Position numbers and translations under genes: made by a program. The notes beneath the pieces were generated by a model. The model was not told where the DNA came from. It did not search any database and saw only the letters and a program-made list of their open reading frames with translations. A DNA stretch of 64,000 nucleotides from Geosporobacter ferrireducens (GTDB taxonomy: Bacteria; Bacillota; Clostridia; Peptostreptococcales; Thermotaleaceae). Where the stretch lies: NCBI RefSeq assembly GCF_001750685.1, contig NZ_CP017269.1, positions 5,187,416 to 5,251,415 of the forward strand, written 5' to 3'. Below, piece by piece: positions 17,589-27,176 of the stretch (position 1 is the stretch's first letter; every line of letters starts with the position of its first letter).

Positions 17589-19130
17589 TTGAATACCCAT
17601 AAAAAACATATCGATTTTAATACCCCAGTCATTGAAATGAAGGATATTGTGAAGAAATTTGGTGACTTTGTTGCAAATGACCATGTTCAACTTAAGGTAC
17701 ATAAGGGAGAAGTTCATGCTTTGCTTGGGGAGAACGGTGCCGGTAAGTCTACATTGATGAATATCCTCTACGGCTTATATACACCTACCAGTGGAGAAAT
17801 ATGGATTAAGGGAAAGAAGGTAGAAGTGAAAAATCCTAATGTTTCTATTGCCCATGGTGTGGGGATGGTTCATCAGCATTTTATGTTGGTAAAACCCTTT
17901 ACAGTAGCAGAAAACATCATATTAGGGATGGAACCAACTCTAGGATTCAATCGTGTGAATATGAAAAAAGCCATTGAAGATGTACGAAGTATATCTGAAA
18001 AATACGGCTTACAAGTAGATCTGGAAGCAAAAATCGAGGATATTACCGTTGGGATGCAACAGCGGGTAGAGATTTTAAAAGCCCTTTATCGAGGTGCCGA
18101 TATTTTAATTTTGGACGAACCTACAGCTGTCTTAACACCGCAAGAAATTAAAGAACTTGTTGCAATTATGCATAATCTAACGGAACAAGGAAAATCTATT
18201 ATTTTAATTACGCATAAATTAAAGGAAATCAAGGCGGCAGCTGATTATTGCACCATCATTCGCAGAGGGAAATATATTGAAACGGTGGACGTAGATACAA
18301 CCAGTGAAAATGAGTTGGCTTCAATGATGGTTGGAAGAGAAGTCAGCTTTGAGGTTGATAAAGAAGAAAGAGAAGCTGAAGAGGTCGTGCTTAAGATCGA
18401 AAATCTTGTAGTAGAAGATAACCGAGGCCAAGAAGCAGTAAAAGGATTGAATCTGGAAGTTCGTTCGGGCGAGATTTTAGGTATTGCCGGCGTAGACGGA
18501 AATGGGCAGACAGAACTTATTGAGGCAATTACAGGACTGAGAAAAATTAAAAGTGGAAGAGTATTGATTAATGGAAAAGATATTACAAACAGAACGCCAA
18601 GGGAAGTATTTGAAGCGGGGGTTTGTAATATTCCAGAGGATCGGCAAAAACATGGCTTAGTATTGGATTTTACGATTGCAGAAAACATGGTGCTGGAGAA
18701 TTATCGAAAAGAGCCATTTTCTAAAGGGATAAGACTTAACTTTTCGGAAATTTATGCCTTTGCAGAGAACTTAATGGAAAAGTTTGATGTGAGGCCCCGC
18801 AATAAAGCGTTAAAAGCCCGATCATTATCTGGCGGCAATCAACAAAAAGTAATTATTGCAAGAGAGATTACCAATGATCCAGATCTGCTGATTGCAGCTC
18901 AACCGACTAGGGGGCTCGACGTAGGTGCAATCGAATTTGTACACCGTTTCCTGGTAGATCAACGAGATAAAAATAAGGCAGTTTTATTGGTTTCTTTTGA
19001 GTTGGATGAAGTTATGAGTGTTTCAGATAATATAGCTGTGATTTATGAAGGAACGATCGTTGGAAAAGTTAATGCGAAAGAGACAAATGAGAATCAATTG
19101 GGATTGATGATGGCAGGGGGTGAACGCTAA
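17589..19130 (+). CDS. nucleoside ABC transporter ATPase (double ABC, YufO/NupA-like)
   Basis: A 513-residue protein with two ABC domains. The first has Walker A GENGAGKST (about 50-58), a signature-like region VGMQQRVEILKALYRG and Walker B LILDEPTAVLT. The second has GVDGNGQTEL in place of Walker A, signature LSGGNQQK and LLIAAQPTRGLD. This degenerate second half is normal in the ribose/nucleoside group. Start TTG 17589 sits behind TTAGGAGGTA. It energises nucleoside import with the two permeases that follow. Its stop overlaps the start of the next gene by one base. Confidence 0.93.
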   Translation: MNTHKKHIDFNTPVIEMKDIVKKFGDFVANDHVQLKVHKGEVHALLGENGAGKSTLMNILYGLYTPTSGEIWIKGKKVEVKNPNVSIAHGVGMVHQHFMLVKPFTVAENIILGMEPTLGFNRVNMKKAIEDVRSISEKYGLQVDLEAKIEDITVGMQQRVEILKALYRGADILILDEPTAVLTPQEIKELVAIMHNLTEQGKSIILITHKLKEIKAAADYCTIIRRGKYIETVDVDTTSENELASMMVGREVSFEVDKEEREAEEVVLKIENLVVEDNRGQEAVKGLNLEVRSGEILGIAGVDGNGQTELIEAITGLRKIKSGRVLINGKDITNRTPREVFEAGVCNIPEDRQKHGLVLDFTIAENMVLENYRKEPFSKGIRLNFSEIYAFAENLMEKFDVRPRNKALKARSLSGGNQQKVIIAREITNDPDLLIAAQPTRGLDVGAIEFVHRFLVDQRDKNKAVLLVSFELDEVMSVSDNIAVIYEGTIVGKVNAKETNENQLGLMMAGGER

Positions 19131-20227
19131 TGGAAGCAAATAGCAGAAAAGAAAAACTAAAGAGCTTTGTGATCAATGAGACTTTGGTTTTAACCCTACT
19201 GTCTATCATTATGGGACTTTTAGTAGGTGCACTTATTATTTTTCTGTCGGGATATAGTCCTTTAGCGGCTTACCGTTTGATGTTAGAAGGAATATTTTCA
19301 CAGCCTAGATATATTGCTTGGACTGTGATTCGAGCGACACCACTGATCTTGACGGGTCTGTCTGTTGCTTTTGCATTTCGTACGGGTTTATTTAATATCG
19401 GTGCAGAGGGTCAATTTATCATAGGTGCATTAACAGCTGCGTTACTAGGATACTTTTTAAAGCTCCCTTCCATAATACATATCCCTATTGTTTTTTTCGG
19501 TGCAGTATTAGCAGCGGCGCTTTGGGGAAGTATTGCCGGATTTTTAAAAGCAAGATTTGGTATTCATGAAGTAATCGCAACCATTATGCTCAACTGGATT
19601 GCCCTCTATACGATGAATTTTACCATTGAACAACCAGGATTTAAAAGACCAAATACAGAGGCGTCTTATGATATTCATGAAAGCGCACGTATTTCTATCG
19701 CTTGGATGAGAGATCTGCTTGGCCCTGCCACGAAGGTGAATTGGGGAATTATCATCGCTCTGGTGATTACTGGCCTTATTTTTTACCTATTGTTTAAAAC
19801 TACCATCGGATATGAATTGCGGGCTGTAGGTTTCAATAAGGACGCCGCTAAGTATGGCGGCATCAATGTAAATAGAAGTATTATACTCTCCATGGCCATT
19901 GCAGGAGCATTGTCAGGGGCAGCAGGTGCTATACATGTTATGGGAGTGTCCTTTCGAGTCTCTATTTTGGCGGCCATGGAAGGAAACGGGTTTAACGGCA
20001 TTGCTGTTGCATTGATTGGAAATAACAATCCTTTTGGTGTGGTGTTATCGGCATTCCTTTTTGGAGGATTAACTTATGGGGGAAGCAAAATGCAAACCAT
20101 TGGAGTACCGACGGAAGTTATCAATATTGTAATCGGATCCATTATTTTCTTTATTGCTACCTATAGGATTTTTAGGCATGTCCTAATCCTATTCAATCGA
20201 AAAAAACTCCAAAAGGAGGTTCAATAG
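19130..20227 (+). CDS. nucleoside ABC transporter permease (YufP/NupB-like)
   Basis: A 365-residue permease of the branched-chain/ribose (BPD_transp_2) family with about nine hydrophobic segments. Recognisable are TPLILTGLSVAFAFRTGLFNIGAEGQF (in parts, residues about 70-95) and VGFNKDAAKYGGINVNRS, the coupling region. Partner permease is the next gene; both halves form the channel used by the BMP lipoprotein upstream. The one-base overlap with the ATPase gene points to translational coupling. Confidence 0.92.
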   Translation: MEANSRKEKLKSFVINETLVLTLLSIIMGLLVGALIIFLSGYSPLAAYRLMLEGIFSQPRYIAWTVIRATPLILTGLSVAFAFRTGLFNIGAEGQFIIGALTAALLGYFLKLPSIIHIPIVFFGAVLAAALWGSIAGFLKARFGIHEVIATIMLNWIALYTMNFTIEQPGFKRPNTEASYDIHESARISIAWMRDLLGPATKVNWGIIIALVITGLIFYLLFKTTIGYELRAVGFNKDAAKYGGINVNRSIILSMAIAGALSGAAGAIHVMGVSFRVSILAAMEGNGFNGIAVALIGNNNPFGVVLSAFLFGGLTYGGSKMQTIGVPTEVINIVIGSIIFFIATYRIFRHVLILFNRKKLQKEVQ

Positions 20228-20230
20228 ACG

Positions 20231-21190
20231 ATGAGAGATTTGGCTTTTATTTTGGCAACTACACTCATGTATTCAACACCCCTGATCTATGGAGCTTTAG
20301 GAGCTGTGTTCTCAGAAAATTCAGGTGTAGTCAATATTGGAATTGAAGGCATGATGACTATCGGTGCTTTTTCAGGAGCTGCATCCACTTATATCCTTGC
20401 ACAAACCTATGGACATTTATGGTGGGTGCCATGGATTGGGTTTTTGATAGGAGGCTTGGCAGGTGGACTGTTTGGTCTTCTTCATGCGATTGCTTCGGTT
20501 AGTTTTCATGCGGACCAAACAGTTTCTGGGATTGCAATTAATTTCCTAGCACCAGGGTTTGCTTTATTTCTATCCAGAAGGCTGTTCCAAAATGCTACGA
20601 CGACACCGCCGATTCCTTTAGATGCAAAGCTTCCAAGACCTTTGAACCAATTTTTTGAGGCAGGGAGTATTCCTGGAATTATATTTAATCAATATGCTTC
20701 AGTCTATATTGCTTTTATATTAGTACTTATATCTTGGTATGTACTATACAAAACCAAGCTTGGGTTACGGATTCGTGCCGTAGGGGAGCATCCAAAGGCA
20801 GCGGATACCCTTGGTGTAAATGTACAGCGAATACGGTATTTTTCAGTAATATTATCAGGTATTTTGGCAGGATGGGGTGGTGCTTCCCTGAGTATGGCTA
20901 TTGTAGCTTCCTTTAGGCCAACGCTGATATCCGGTCAGGGGTTTATTGCAATGGCAGCAATGATTTTCGGTAAATGGAAGCCCCATGGGGCTATGCTGGC
21001 GTGCCTGTTATTTGGCGCTACAACAGGCATCCAAATTTATTTGGGAAGTCCGCAAGTAGGACTGCAGGTATCTACAAATTTACTTTCAATGATTCCCTAC
21101 ATTATTACATTGATTGTGTTGATGGGTTTTGTTGGGAAAGCAGTGGCACCGGCGGCAGATGGTATTCCCTATGAAAAAGGCGATCAGTAG
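20231..21190 (+). CDS. nucleoside ABC transporter permease (YufQ/NupC-like)
   Basis: A 319-residue second permease of the same family, with TPLIYGALGAVFSENSGVVN near the N-terminus (the FSExxGVxNIGxEG signature continues after it) and VGEHPKAADTLGVNVQR as coupling segment. It starts 4 bp after the preceding permease, with AAAAGGAGG inside that gene end. Last gene of the importer operon; a terminator hairpin overlaps its stop codon. Confidence 0.92.
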   Translation: MRDLAFILATTLMYSTPLIYGALGAVFSENSGVVNIGIEGMMTIGAFSGAASTYILAQTYGHLWWVPWIGFLIGGLAGGLFGLLHAIASVSFHADQTVSGIAINFLAPGFALFLSRRLFQNATTTPPIPLDAKLPRPLNQFFEAGSIPGIIFNQYASVYIAFILVLISWYVLYKTKLGLRIRAVGEHPKAADTLGVNVQRIRYFSVILSGILAGWGGASLSMAIVASFRPTLISGQGFIAMAAMIFGKWKPHGAMLACLLFGATTGIQIYLGSPQVGLQVSTNLLSMIPYIITLIVLMGFVGKAVAPAADGIPYEKGDQ

Positions 21191-21215
21191 GCAGGAGAAG
21201 TTCCTGCCTATTTTC
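21188..21215 (+). terminator. terminator of the nucleoside importer operon
   Basis: TAGGCAGGA/TTCCTGCCTA stem with a 4-nt loop followed by TTTTCC; the stem starts within the stop codon. Confidence 0.8.
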
Positions 21216-21243
21216 CGTCTTTCGAGCAAATTGTGGAACAAGC

Positions 21244-21272
21244 TTTATTTAACAATAATTTAATGGTATAAT
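21244..21272 (+). promoter_or_regulatory. possible promoter of rpoN
   Basis: TTTATT (21244-21249), 17-bp spacer, TATAAT (21267-21272). The -35 is weak. Confidence 0.4.
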
Positions 21273-21352
21273 ATTACGTAAATAGGTATGATTCTTGTAT
21301 GTGACTATAGAATATAACAAGCAAAGCAGTGTGTAGAGGAGGGAGATAAACG

Positions 21353-22747
21353 ATGAAAATAGGGTTTCATTTAAACATTGAACAGATCCAGAAGCTTGTA
21401 ATGACACCTGAATTAAAACAAGCAATACAAATTTTACAATATAATACTCAGGAATTAAATCAGTTTATCGATGAACAACTGTTGACAAACCCTGTATTAG
21501 ATATATCTCCTACTGCAGAGAGTGATACCGTTCAGAAAACGGAAAAACCGGAAAAAATAGAGAAGGATGAAATCGACTGGAAGGAATATTTTAGAGAATA
21601 TGATGATATTAGCTATCGCCAAACATCATCGAGAGAACAAAAAGAAGATATTTCTTTCGAACAATTCGTTTCAACGGATACTTCACTAACGGATCATTTA
21701 CTCTTTCAGCTACAGTTTTCCATTTTAAAAAGTCAATATAAGAATGTAGCAAAATTTATTATAGAGAGCTTAGATAGAAATGGCTATCTAACTATGGATA
21801 TAGGAGAGATTGCAGCTTATTTTCAAGTGAGCAATCAAATTATTGAAAATATATTGTCTATTGTACAAACTTTTGACCCTCCAGGCATTGCAGCCAGGAA
21901 CTTAAAGGAATGTCTGCTCATTCAGTTAAAACAAAAGGGAGTAGAGAACCCTAAAATATTTGAGATCGTCACGACCCATTTAGATGATTTAGCAGAAAAC
22001 AGGCTGGCGAATATCTCTAAGGATCTCAATATATCTCCAAAGGAAGTACAGGAAATTGCAGATTTTATCAAAACGCTGGAACCTAAGCCCGGAAGGCTCT
22101 TTAGTTCCGATGACGATATTAAATATATAACACCGGATGTATCTGTAGAGAAAATTGACGGAGAATATATCGTTATTGTAAATGACTCAACTGCACCAAG
22201 ATTATCGATTAGTAGCTACTATAAACGATTATTGATGCATGAAGAGAAAGACTCCAATACTTCTAAATTTCTTACAGATAAGCTGAACTCGGCTATGTGG
22301 CTGATTAAAAGCATTGAACAGAGAAGGCAAACGATTTACAAAGTTGTTAAGGCGATTGTAGAATATCAGCTAGAATTTTTTGAAAATGGAAAAAGAAGCC
22401 TAAAACCTTTAACGCTGAAACAGATTGCAGAAGAAGTAGGCGTTCATGAGTCAACGGTTAGCCGCGCAGTTAATGGAAAGTATATGCAGACGCCAAGAGG
22501 GACTTTTGAGATTAAATTCTTTTTTACTAGTGGCGTATCTAATCAAGAAGGCGAAGGCGTTGCTTCACAAAGTATTAAGAGTATGATTAGGGAAATGATT
22601 GAGGAAGAGAATCACCAAAAACCTTTGAGTGATCAAATCATCGCAGAAATGTTGCAGGAAAAAGGCATTAACATTTCACGAAGAACAGTGGCAAAGTATA
22701 GAGATGAAATGAATATTCTATCTTCATCTAAGAGAAAACGGTATTAA
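21353..22747 (+). CDS. rpoN: RNA polymerase sigma-54 factor
   Basis: A 464-residue sigma-54. Region I is Gln-rich and starts MTPELKQAIQILQYNTQELNQ in family style (about 17-37); an acidic linker follows; the core-binding region and the helix-turn-helix VHESTVSRAVNGKYMQTPRG (near 365-384) are intact; the RpoN box is ISRRTVAKYR at about 441-450, near the C-terminus. It directs transcription from -24/-12 promoters with AAA+ activators, none of which is encoded in the window. The gene stands directly upstream of the glycolytic operon but is separated from it by a terminator. Confidence 0.95.
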   Translation: MKIGFHLNIEQIQKLVMTPELKQAIQILQYNTQELNQFIDEQLLTNPVLDISPTAESDTVQKTEKPEKIEKDEIDWKEYFREYDDISYRQTSSREQKEDISFEQFVSTDTSLTDHLLFQLQFSILKSQYKNVAKFIIESLDRNGYLTMDIGEIAAYFQVSNQIIENILSIVQTFDPPGIAARNLKECLLIQLKQKGVENPKIFEIVTTHLDDLAENRLANISKDLNISPKEVQEIADFIKTLEPKPGRLFSSDDDIKYITPDVSVEKIDGEYIVIVNDSTAPRLSISSYYKRLLMHEEKDSNTSKFLTDKLNSAMWLIKSIEQRRQTIYKVVKAIVEYQLEFFENGKRSLKPLTLKQIAEEVGVHESTVSRAVNGKYMQTPRGTFEIKFFFTSGVSNQEGEGVASQSIKSMIREMIEEENHQKPLSDQIIAEMLQEKGINISRRTVAKYRDEMNILSSSKRKRY

Positions 22748-22773
22748 GGGCGTAAATTTTACGCTCTTTTTTA
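22746..22773 (+). terminator. terminator of rpoN
   Basis: GGGCGTAAA/TTTTACGCTC hairpin directly after the stop codon, followed by TTTTTT. Confidence 0.85.
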
Positions 22774-22823
22774 TGTTAAAAACGTTTTCTGGACATTTTC
22801 AAGCAAAATGCTTTTTTCAGCTA

Positions 22824-22852
22824 TTGCTTTTTATAGAAATATATACTAAAAT
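22824..22852 (+). promoter_or_regulatory. promoter of the cggR glycolytic operon
   Basis: TTGCTT (22824-22829), 17-bp spacer, TAAAAT (22847-22852), followed within 30 bp by the CggR operator. Confidence 0.6.
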
Positions 22853-22879
22853 ATGGTTAGGATATTTTTTTGTTTCAAT

Positions 22880-22914
22880 AGGGACTAAAAATGACTATAG
22901 GGACGAATAAAGTC
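22880..22914 (+). promoter_or_regulatory. CggR operator
   Basis: AGGGAC-N6-TGAC (22880-22895) is repeated as AGGGAC-N6-AGTC (22899-22914). This is very close to the Bacillus subtilis CggR operator (CGGGAC-N6-TGTC twice). It lies downstream of the promoter and before cggR, the roadblock position known for CggR. Repression relieved by fructose-1,6-bisphosphate is inferred from the family. Confidence 0.8.
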
Positions 22915-22974
22915 CCGTACATAAGGGCTATACTGAAAAGTATAGCAGATTGGAGGGGTGGCGAAAAGTCCAGT

Positions 22975-24012
22975 ATGAGAGAAGATTTTGATTTAGAAAA
23001 ATTGTTTGATCTTCAGAAGAAAATTATCCCAGAGCTGATTAACACATTGATTGAAAGATATAATATACTGAGACTGATCTATTTCCACCAGCCCATTGGA
23101 CGGAGGAATCTTTCCGCAGCTCTTGGCATGGGGGAAAGAGTAATTCGTGGAGAAGTTAATTTTTTAAAGGAACAAGGGTTCATCGAAATCAAAGCAGAAG
23201 GAATGAATACAACAGAACTTGGAGAGAATACTCTGGAGACGCTAAAACACTTTATCCATAGGTTCAAAGGATTGACAAGCATTGAAGATCAAATTGAAAA
23301 AAGATTAAATATTAAGAAGGCAATTATTGTACCAGGCAATGCAAATGAAGATCCTATGGTATTAAGAGAAATTGGAAAGGTAACTTCTGCTTATCTGAAA
23401 TCTCTACTACGACCCAATACAGTGGTCGGTGTTACCGGAGGCCGTACAATGGCTACAATTGCTGAAGAAATGGTTGAGGACACTACTAAGAAAATGAATA
23501 TAACCGTGATTCCAGCCAGAGGAGGCCTGGGAAAAGATGTAGAGAAACAAGCCAATACGATCGCAGCAAGCCTTGCAAAAAAGCTGGGAGGTTCCTATAA
23601 GCTTTTATATATGCCGGATCATATATCCAAAGACATTTTGACTAGCTTATACGAAGACCCGCATATAAGGGATGCCATGGATTTTGTTCAAAAAATTGAA
23701 GTATTACTTTTTGGTATTGGAAGAGCGGATAAGATGGCCTCTAGAAGGGGATTGTCCCAGGATAAAATTGAAGAATTGATTCAACACAGCGCTGTGGCAG
23801 AAGCCTTTGGCTACTATTTTAACAAAAATGGTGAAATTGTAGAAGAAATTAATACGATTGGGGTCAGCTTAAATCATTATAAAGAGTTGAAACATATCAT
23901 CGGCGCTGCTACGGGTGTAGAAAAGGCAGAGGCTGTGATGGCCATCAGTAAATTGAATCCCAATATGGTTTTGGTGATTGATGAAGGGTTAGCTATAGAA
24001 ATTTTGAAATAG
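22975..24012 (+). CDS. cggR: central glycolytic genes regulator CggR (SorC family)
   Basis: A 345-residue SorC/DeoR-type repressor: N-terminal winged helix (RRNLSAALGMGERVIRGEV, about residues 42-60) and a sugar-phosphate-binding domain with VVGVTGGRTMATIAEEM and IPARGGLG. In the family the effector is fructose-1,6-bisphosphate. The frame is open upstream to ATG 22891, but that codon lies inside the operator repeat and lacks a ribosome site, so ATG 22975, behind GGAGGGGTGGCG, is preferred although the spacing is long. It heads the gap-pgk-tpi-eno operon, which it should repress together with itself. Confidence 0.9.
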   Translation: MREDFDLEKLFDLQKKIIPELINTLIERYNILRLIYFHQPIGRRNLSAALGMGERVIRGEVNFLKEQGFIEIKAEGMNTTELGENTLETLKHFIHRFKGLTSIEDQIEKRLNIKKAIIVPGNANEDPMVLREIGKVTSAYLKSLLRPNTVVGVTGGRTMATIAEEMVEDTTKKMNITVIPARGGLGKDVEKQANTIAASLAKKLGGSYKLLYMPDHISKDILTSLYEDPHIRDAMDFVQKIEVLLFGIGRADKMASRRGLSQDKIEELIQHSAVAEAFGYYFNKNGEIVEEINTIGVSLNHYKELKHIIGAATGVEKAEAVMAISKLNPNMVLVIDEGLAIEILK

Positions 24013-24035
24013 ATTAATTTAAAGGAGGAAGATTT

Positions 24036-25049
24036 ATGAGTGTAAAAGTTGGTATTAACGGATTTGGAAGAATAGGAAGAAATGCATTCAAGATTGCCTT
24101 TGAAGGTCAGCAAAATGATTTTGAGATCGTAGCAATTAATGATTTGACTGATGCAGAAACTTTAGCACATTTATTGAAGTATGACAGCTGCTTTGGTAAA
24201 TTTAATGGTACAGTAGAAGTAAAAGAAAATGCATTAATCGTTAATGGAAAAGAAGTAAAAATCTTTGCAGAAAAAGATCCTGAAAATATTCCGTGGGGAC
24301 AATTGGGTGTTGATATTGTTGTTGAATCAACAGGTGTCTTCACTCAAAAAGATAAAGCAATGAAGCATGTTAAGGCGGGTGCAAAAAAGGTTATCATTTC
24401 TGCTCCAGCAAAAGATGAAGATATTACAATCGTAATGGGTGTAAATCAAGACAAGTATGATCCTGCAAACCATCATATTATTTCTAATGCTTCTTGTACT
24501 ACAAACTGCTTAGCACCTTTTGCAAAAGTAATCGATGAGAAATTCGGAATCAAAAAAGGATTAATGACAACCGTTCATGCTTATACAAATGACCAAAGAA
24601 TCTTAGATCTTCCACACAAAGATTTACGAAGAGCCAGAGCTGCTGCTGAATCTATTATTCCTACTACAACAGGTGCAGCAAAAGCAGTTGCGCTTGTATT
24701 GCCGCAATTAAAAGGAAAATTAAATGGATTTGCCATGAGAGTACCTACGCCTACAGTTTCTGTAGTAGATTTAGTGTGCGAATTAGATAAAAATACAACT
24801 GCTGAAGAAATCAATGAAGCGTTAAAAGCAGCAGCGGATAGTGAGTTGAAAGGAATCATGGGCTTTAGCGATGAGCCGCTAGTATCGATTGATTACAGAC
24901 AGGATCCGCGCTCCTCTATCGTTGATGGATTATCTACTATGGTAATCGATGGGAACCTTGCAAAAATCGTATCATGGTATGATAACGAGTGGGGATACTC
25001 TGCAAGAATAGTAGACCTAATCAGCTTCATGGTGAAAAAAGGATTATAG
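24036..25049 (+). CDS. gapA: glyceraldehyde-3-phosphate dehydrogenase
   Basis: A 337-residue NAD-dependent GAPDH: Rossmann motif GINGFGRIGRNAFK at the N-terminus, catalytic Cys in SNASCTTNCLAP (about residue 155), and the C-terminal SWYDNEWGYSARIVDL. It oxidises glyceraldehyde-3-phosphate to 1,3-bisphosphoglycerate. The start follows AAAGGAGGAAG, 23 bp after cggR. A hairpin after its stop separates it from pgk, so it may be made in excess of the downstream enzymes. Confidence 0.97.
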   Translation: MSVKVGINGFGRIGRNAFKIAFEGQQNDFEIVAINDLTDAETLAHLLKYDSCFGKFNGTVEVKENALIVNGKEVKIFAEKDPENIPWGQLGVDIVVESTGVFTQKDKAMKHVKAGAKKVIISAPAKDEDITIVMGVNQDKYDPANHHIISNASCTTNCLAPFAKVIDEKFGIKKGLMTTVHAYTNDQRILDLPHKDLRRARAAAESIIPTTTGAAKAVALVLPQLKGKLNGFAMRVPTPTVSVVDLVCELDKNTTAEEINEALKAAADSELKGIMGFSDEPLVSIDYRQDPRSSIVDGLSTMVIDGNLAKIVSWYDNEWGYSARIVDLISFMVKKGL

Positions 25050-25060
25050 GCACCAATGGG

Positions 25061-25095
25061 GTCCAATCTTAGAAAAACAAGATTGGACTTCCTTT
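25061..25095 (+). terminator. attenuator-like hairpin between gapA and pgk
   Basis: GTCCAATCTT pairs with AAGATTGGAC across an 8-nt loop, followed by TTCCTTTTG. The poor T-run suggests partial termination, or 3'-end stabilisation of a processed cggR-gapA mRNA. Confidence 0.6.
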
Positions 25096-25189
25096 TGAAT
25101 TATAAGGATAACGATGTACAATATTCCCCTTAAGTAGGAGAACATTGATTTAAACCGGAAACCCCTATCGATTGAGGAGAGGTGAAAAC

Positions 25190-26383
25190 ATGATAAATAA
25201 AAAAAACATTGAAGATGTAGCCGTACGGGGCAAAAAAATACTGGTACGTTGTGACTTTAATGTACCAATGGATGCAGATAAAAACATTACGGATGATATC
25301 AGAATTCGTGGTGCACTGCCGACGGTCAAGTATTTAGTGAATAATGGCGCCCGCGTAATATTAATGTCTCACTTAGGAAGACCTAAAGGTGAAGCAAATA
25401 AAAAATATTCGCTGGAGCCTGTTGCGAAACGATTGGCAGAACTACTAAATCAAGAAGTTGTTTTTGCAGCAGATGATATTGTAGTTGGAGAAAGTGCAAA
25501 AAAAGCTGTTGCAGAAATGAAGGATGGAGAAGTTGTACTACTGGAAAATGTTCGATTTAGAAAAGAAGAAGAGAAGAACAATCCGGATTTTTCTAAGGAA
25601 TTGGCCAGCCTAGGTGAAATCTTTGTAAACGATGCCTTTGGAACAGCCCATAGAGCGCACTCCTCTACTGCAGGGATTGCTGATTATCTTCCTTGTGTTT
25701 CTGGTTATCTGATCCAAAAAGAAATTGAAATCATGGGAATGGCGTTACATAATCCGAATAGACCTTTCGTTGCGATTTTAGGCGGTGCTAAGGTTTCCGA
25801 TAAAATCGGCGTCATTACAAATTTACTTGAAAAAGTAGATACACTCATTGTGGGCGGAGGTATGGCCTTTACCTTCCTGAAAGCAATGGGAAATGAAATC
25901 GGGAAGTCATTGCTGGAAGAGGATAAGCTGGAATTAGCAAGAGAGCTAATGGAAAAGGCTGCTGCAAAAGGCGTGAAACTGTTGTTGCCAGTGGACGTAG
26001 TGGTGGCTGCTGAATTTAAGGCGGATGCAGATCATAAGACAGTAGATGTAGCAGAAATTCCTGCAGATATGATGGGTCTGGATATTGGTCCAAAGACAGT
26101 AGATTATTTTGCTAAAGTGATTAAAGAAGCACAAACAGTAATTTGGAACGGACCCATGGGCGTATTTGAGATGCCGGCTTTTGCAGTGGGTACAGAAGAT
26201 GTGGCCAAGGCTGTATCTGAAAGTAAAGGAACAACCATTATTGGTGGTGGAGATAGCGCTGCCGCAGTAGAACAATTGGGCTATGCCGATAAAATGACAC
26301 ATATTTCTACCGGGGGCGGCGCATCCCTTGAATTTCTAGAGGGAATTGAACTGCCCGGAATCGCAGTGATTCAAGATAAATAG
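25190..26383 (+). CDS. pgk: phosphoglycerate kinase
   Basis: A 397-residue monomeric PGK. Signature RCDFNVPMD near residue 20, substrate-binding SHLGRPKG near 60, the hinge and nucleotide-binding GGAKVSDKIGV near 205 and the C-terminal GGGDSAAAV. It makes ATP and 3-phosphoglycerate from 1,3-bisphosphoglycerate. The start is ATG 25190 behind GGAGAGGTG; the TTG six codons earlier lies within the ribosome-site region. Third gene of the glycolytic operon. Confidence 0.97.
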   Translation: MINKKNIEDVAVRGKKILVRCDFNVPMDADKNITDDIRIRGALPTVKYLVNNGARVILMSHLGRPKGEANKKYSLEPVAKRLAELLNQEVVFAADDIVVGESAKKAVAEMKDGEVVLLENVRFRKEEEKNNPDFSKELASLGEIFVNDAFGTAHRAHSSTAGIADYLPCVSGYLIQKEIEIMGMALHNPNRPFVAILGGAKVSDKIGVITNLLEKVDTLIVGGGMAFTFLKAMGNEIGKSLLEEDKLELARELMEKAAAKGVKLLLPVDVVVAAEFKADADHKTVDVAEIPADMMGLDIGPKTVDYFAKVIKEAQTVIWNGPMGVFEMPAFAVGTEDVAKAVSESKGTTIIGGGDSAAAVEQLGYADKMTHISTGGGASLEFLEGIELPGIAVIQDK

Positions 26384-26401
26384 TTTCAAGGAGGGGAAAA
26401 A

Positions 26402-27148
26402 ATGAGAATACCCATTATTGCAGGAAACTGGAAAATGCACAAAACAGCTTCTGAAGCTGTTCAGTTTGTTGAGCGTATTAAAGAGCAGGTAAAGGGTACT
26501 GATGTAGAGGTGGTCTTATGCACGCCGTATACACTTTTATATCCTGTAAAAGAAGCTATTAAAGGTACGAATATCAAGCTGTCTGCACAAAATATGCACT
26601 GGGAAGATCAAGGGGCATATACTGGCGAAGTATCACCGCTGATGTTAAAGGAACTGGGTGTAGAGTATTGTATCATTGGACATTCAGAGAGAAGGCTATA
26701 CTTCAATGAAACTGATGAAACCGTAAATAAAAAAGTCCATGCAGCACTAAAGCACAATATAAAGCCCATTATATGTGTAGGTGAAACTTTAGAGCAGCGT
26801 GAGAGCGGGCAAACAAATACCTTAGTAAAGAATCAAGTTGTAAAGGCCTTTGAAGGGGTTCCAGGAGACCGTGTTGCGGAAATCGTAATTGCTTATGAGC
26901 CGATATGGGCCATCGGAACCGGAAAAACAGCTACATCTGAGCAGGCAAATGAAGCCATTTATAATATACGGGAAGTGATACGAGAGCTATACGGCGAAGA
27001 AGTCTATACAGAAATCAGAATCCAATATGGTGGCAGTGTGAAGCCGGATAATATTGAAGAAATCATGAATCAAGAAGATATTGACGGAGCACTGGTAGGC
27101 GGCGCTAGCCTCAAGCCAGATGATTATGTAGCGTTAGTAAACTTTTAA
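26402..27148 (+). CDS. tpiA: triosephosphate isomerase
   Basis: A 248-residue TIM barrel with GNWKMHK near the N-terminus, catalytic His in IIGHSERR (about residue 95), catalytic Glu in AYEPIWAIGTG (about 167) and the phosphate loop YGGSVKPDN. It interconverts dihydroxyacetone phosphate and glyceraldehyde-3-phosphate. It starts 18 bp after pgk behind AAGGAGGGG. In many Firmicutes gpmI comes next; here eno follows directly. Confidence 0.97.
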   Translation: MRIPIIAGNWKMHKTASEAVQFVERIKEQVKGTDVEVVLCTPYTLLYPVKEAIKGTNIKLSAQNMHWEDQGAYTGEVSPLMLKELGVEYCIIGHSERRLYFNETDETVNKKVHAALKHNIKPIICVGETLEQRESGQTNTLVKNQVVKAFEGVPGDRVAEIVIAYEPIWAIGTGKTATSEQANEAIYNIREVIRELYGEEVYTEIRIQYGGSVKPDNIEEIMNQEDIDGALVGGASLKPDDYVALVNF

Positions 27149-27176
27149 ATATGCAAATTGAAAGGAGAAGATACAA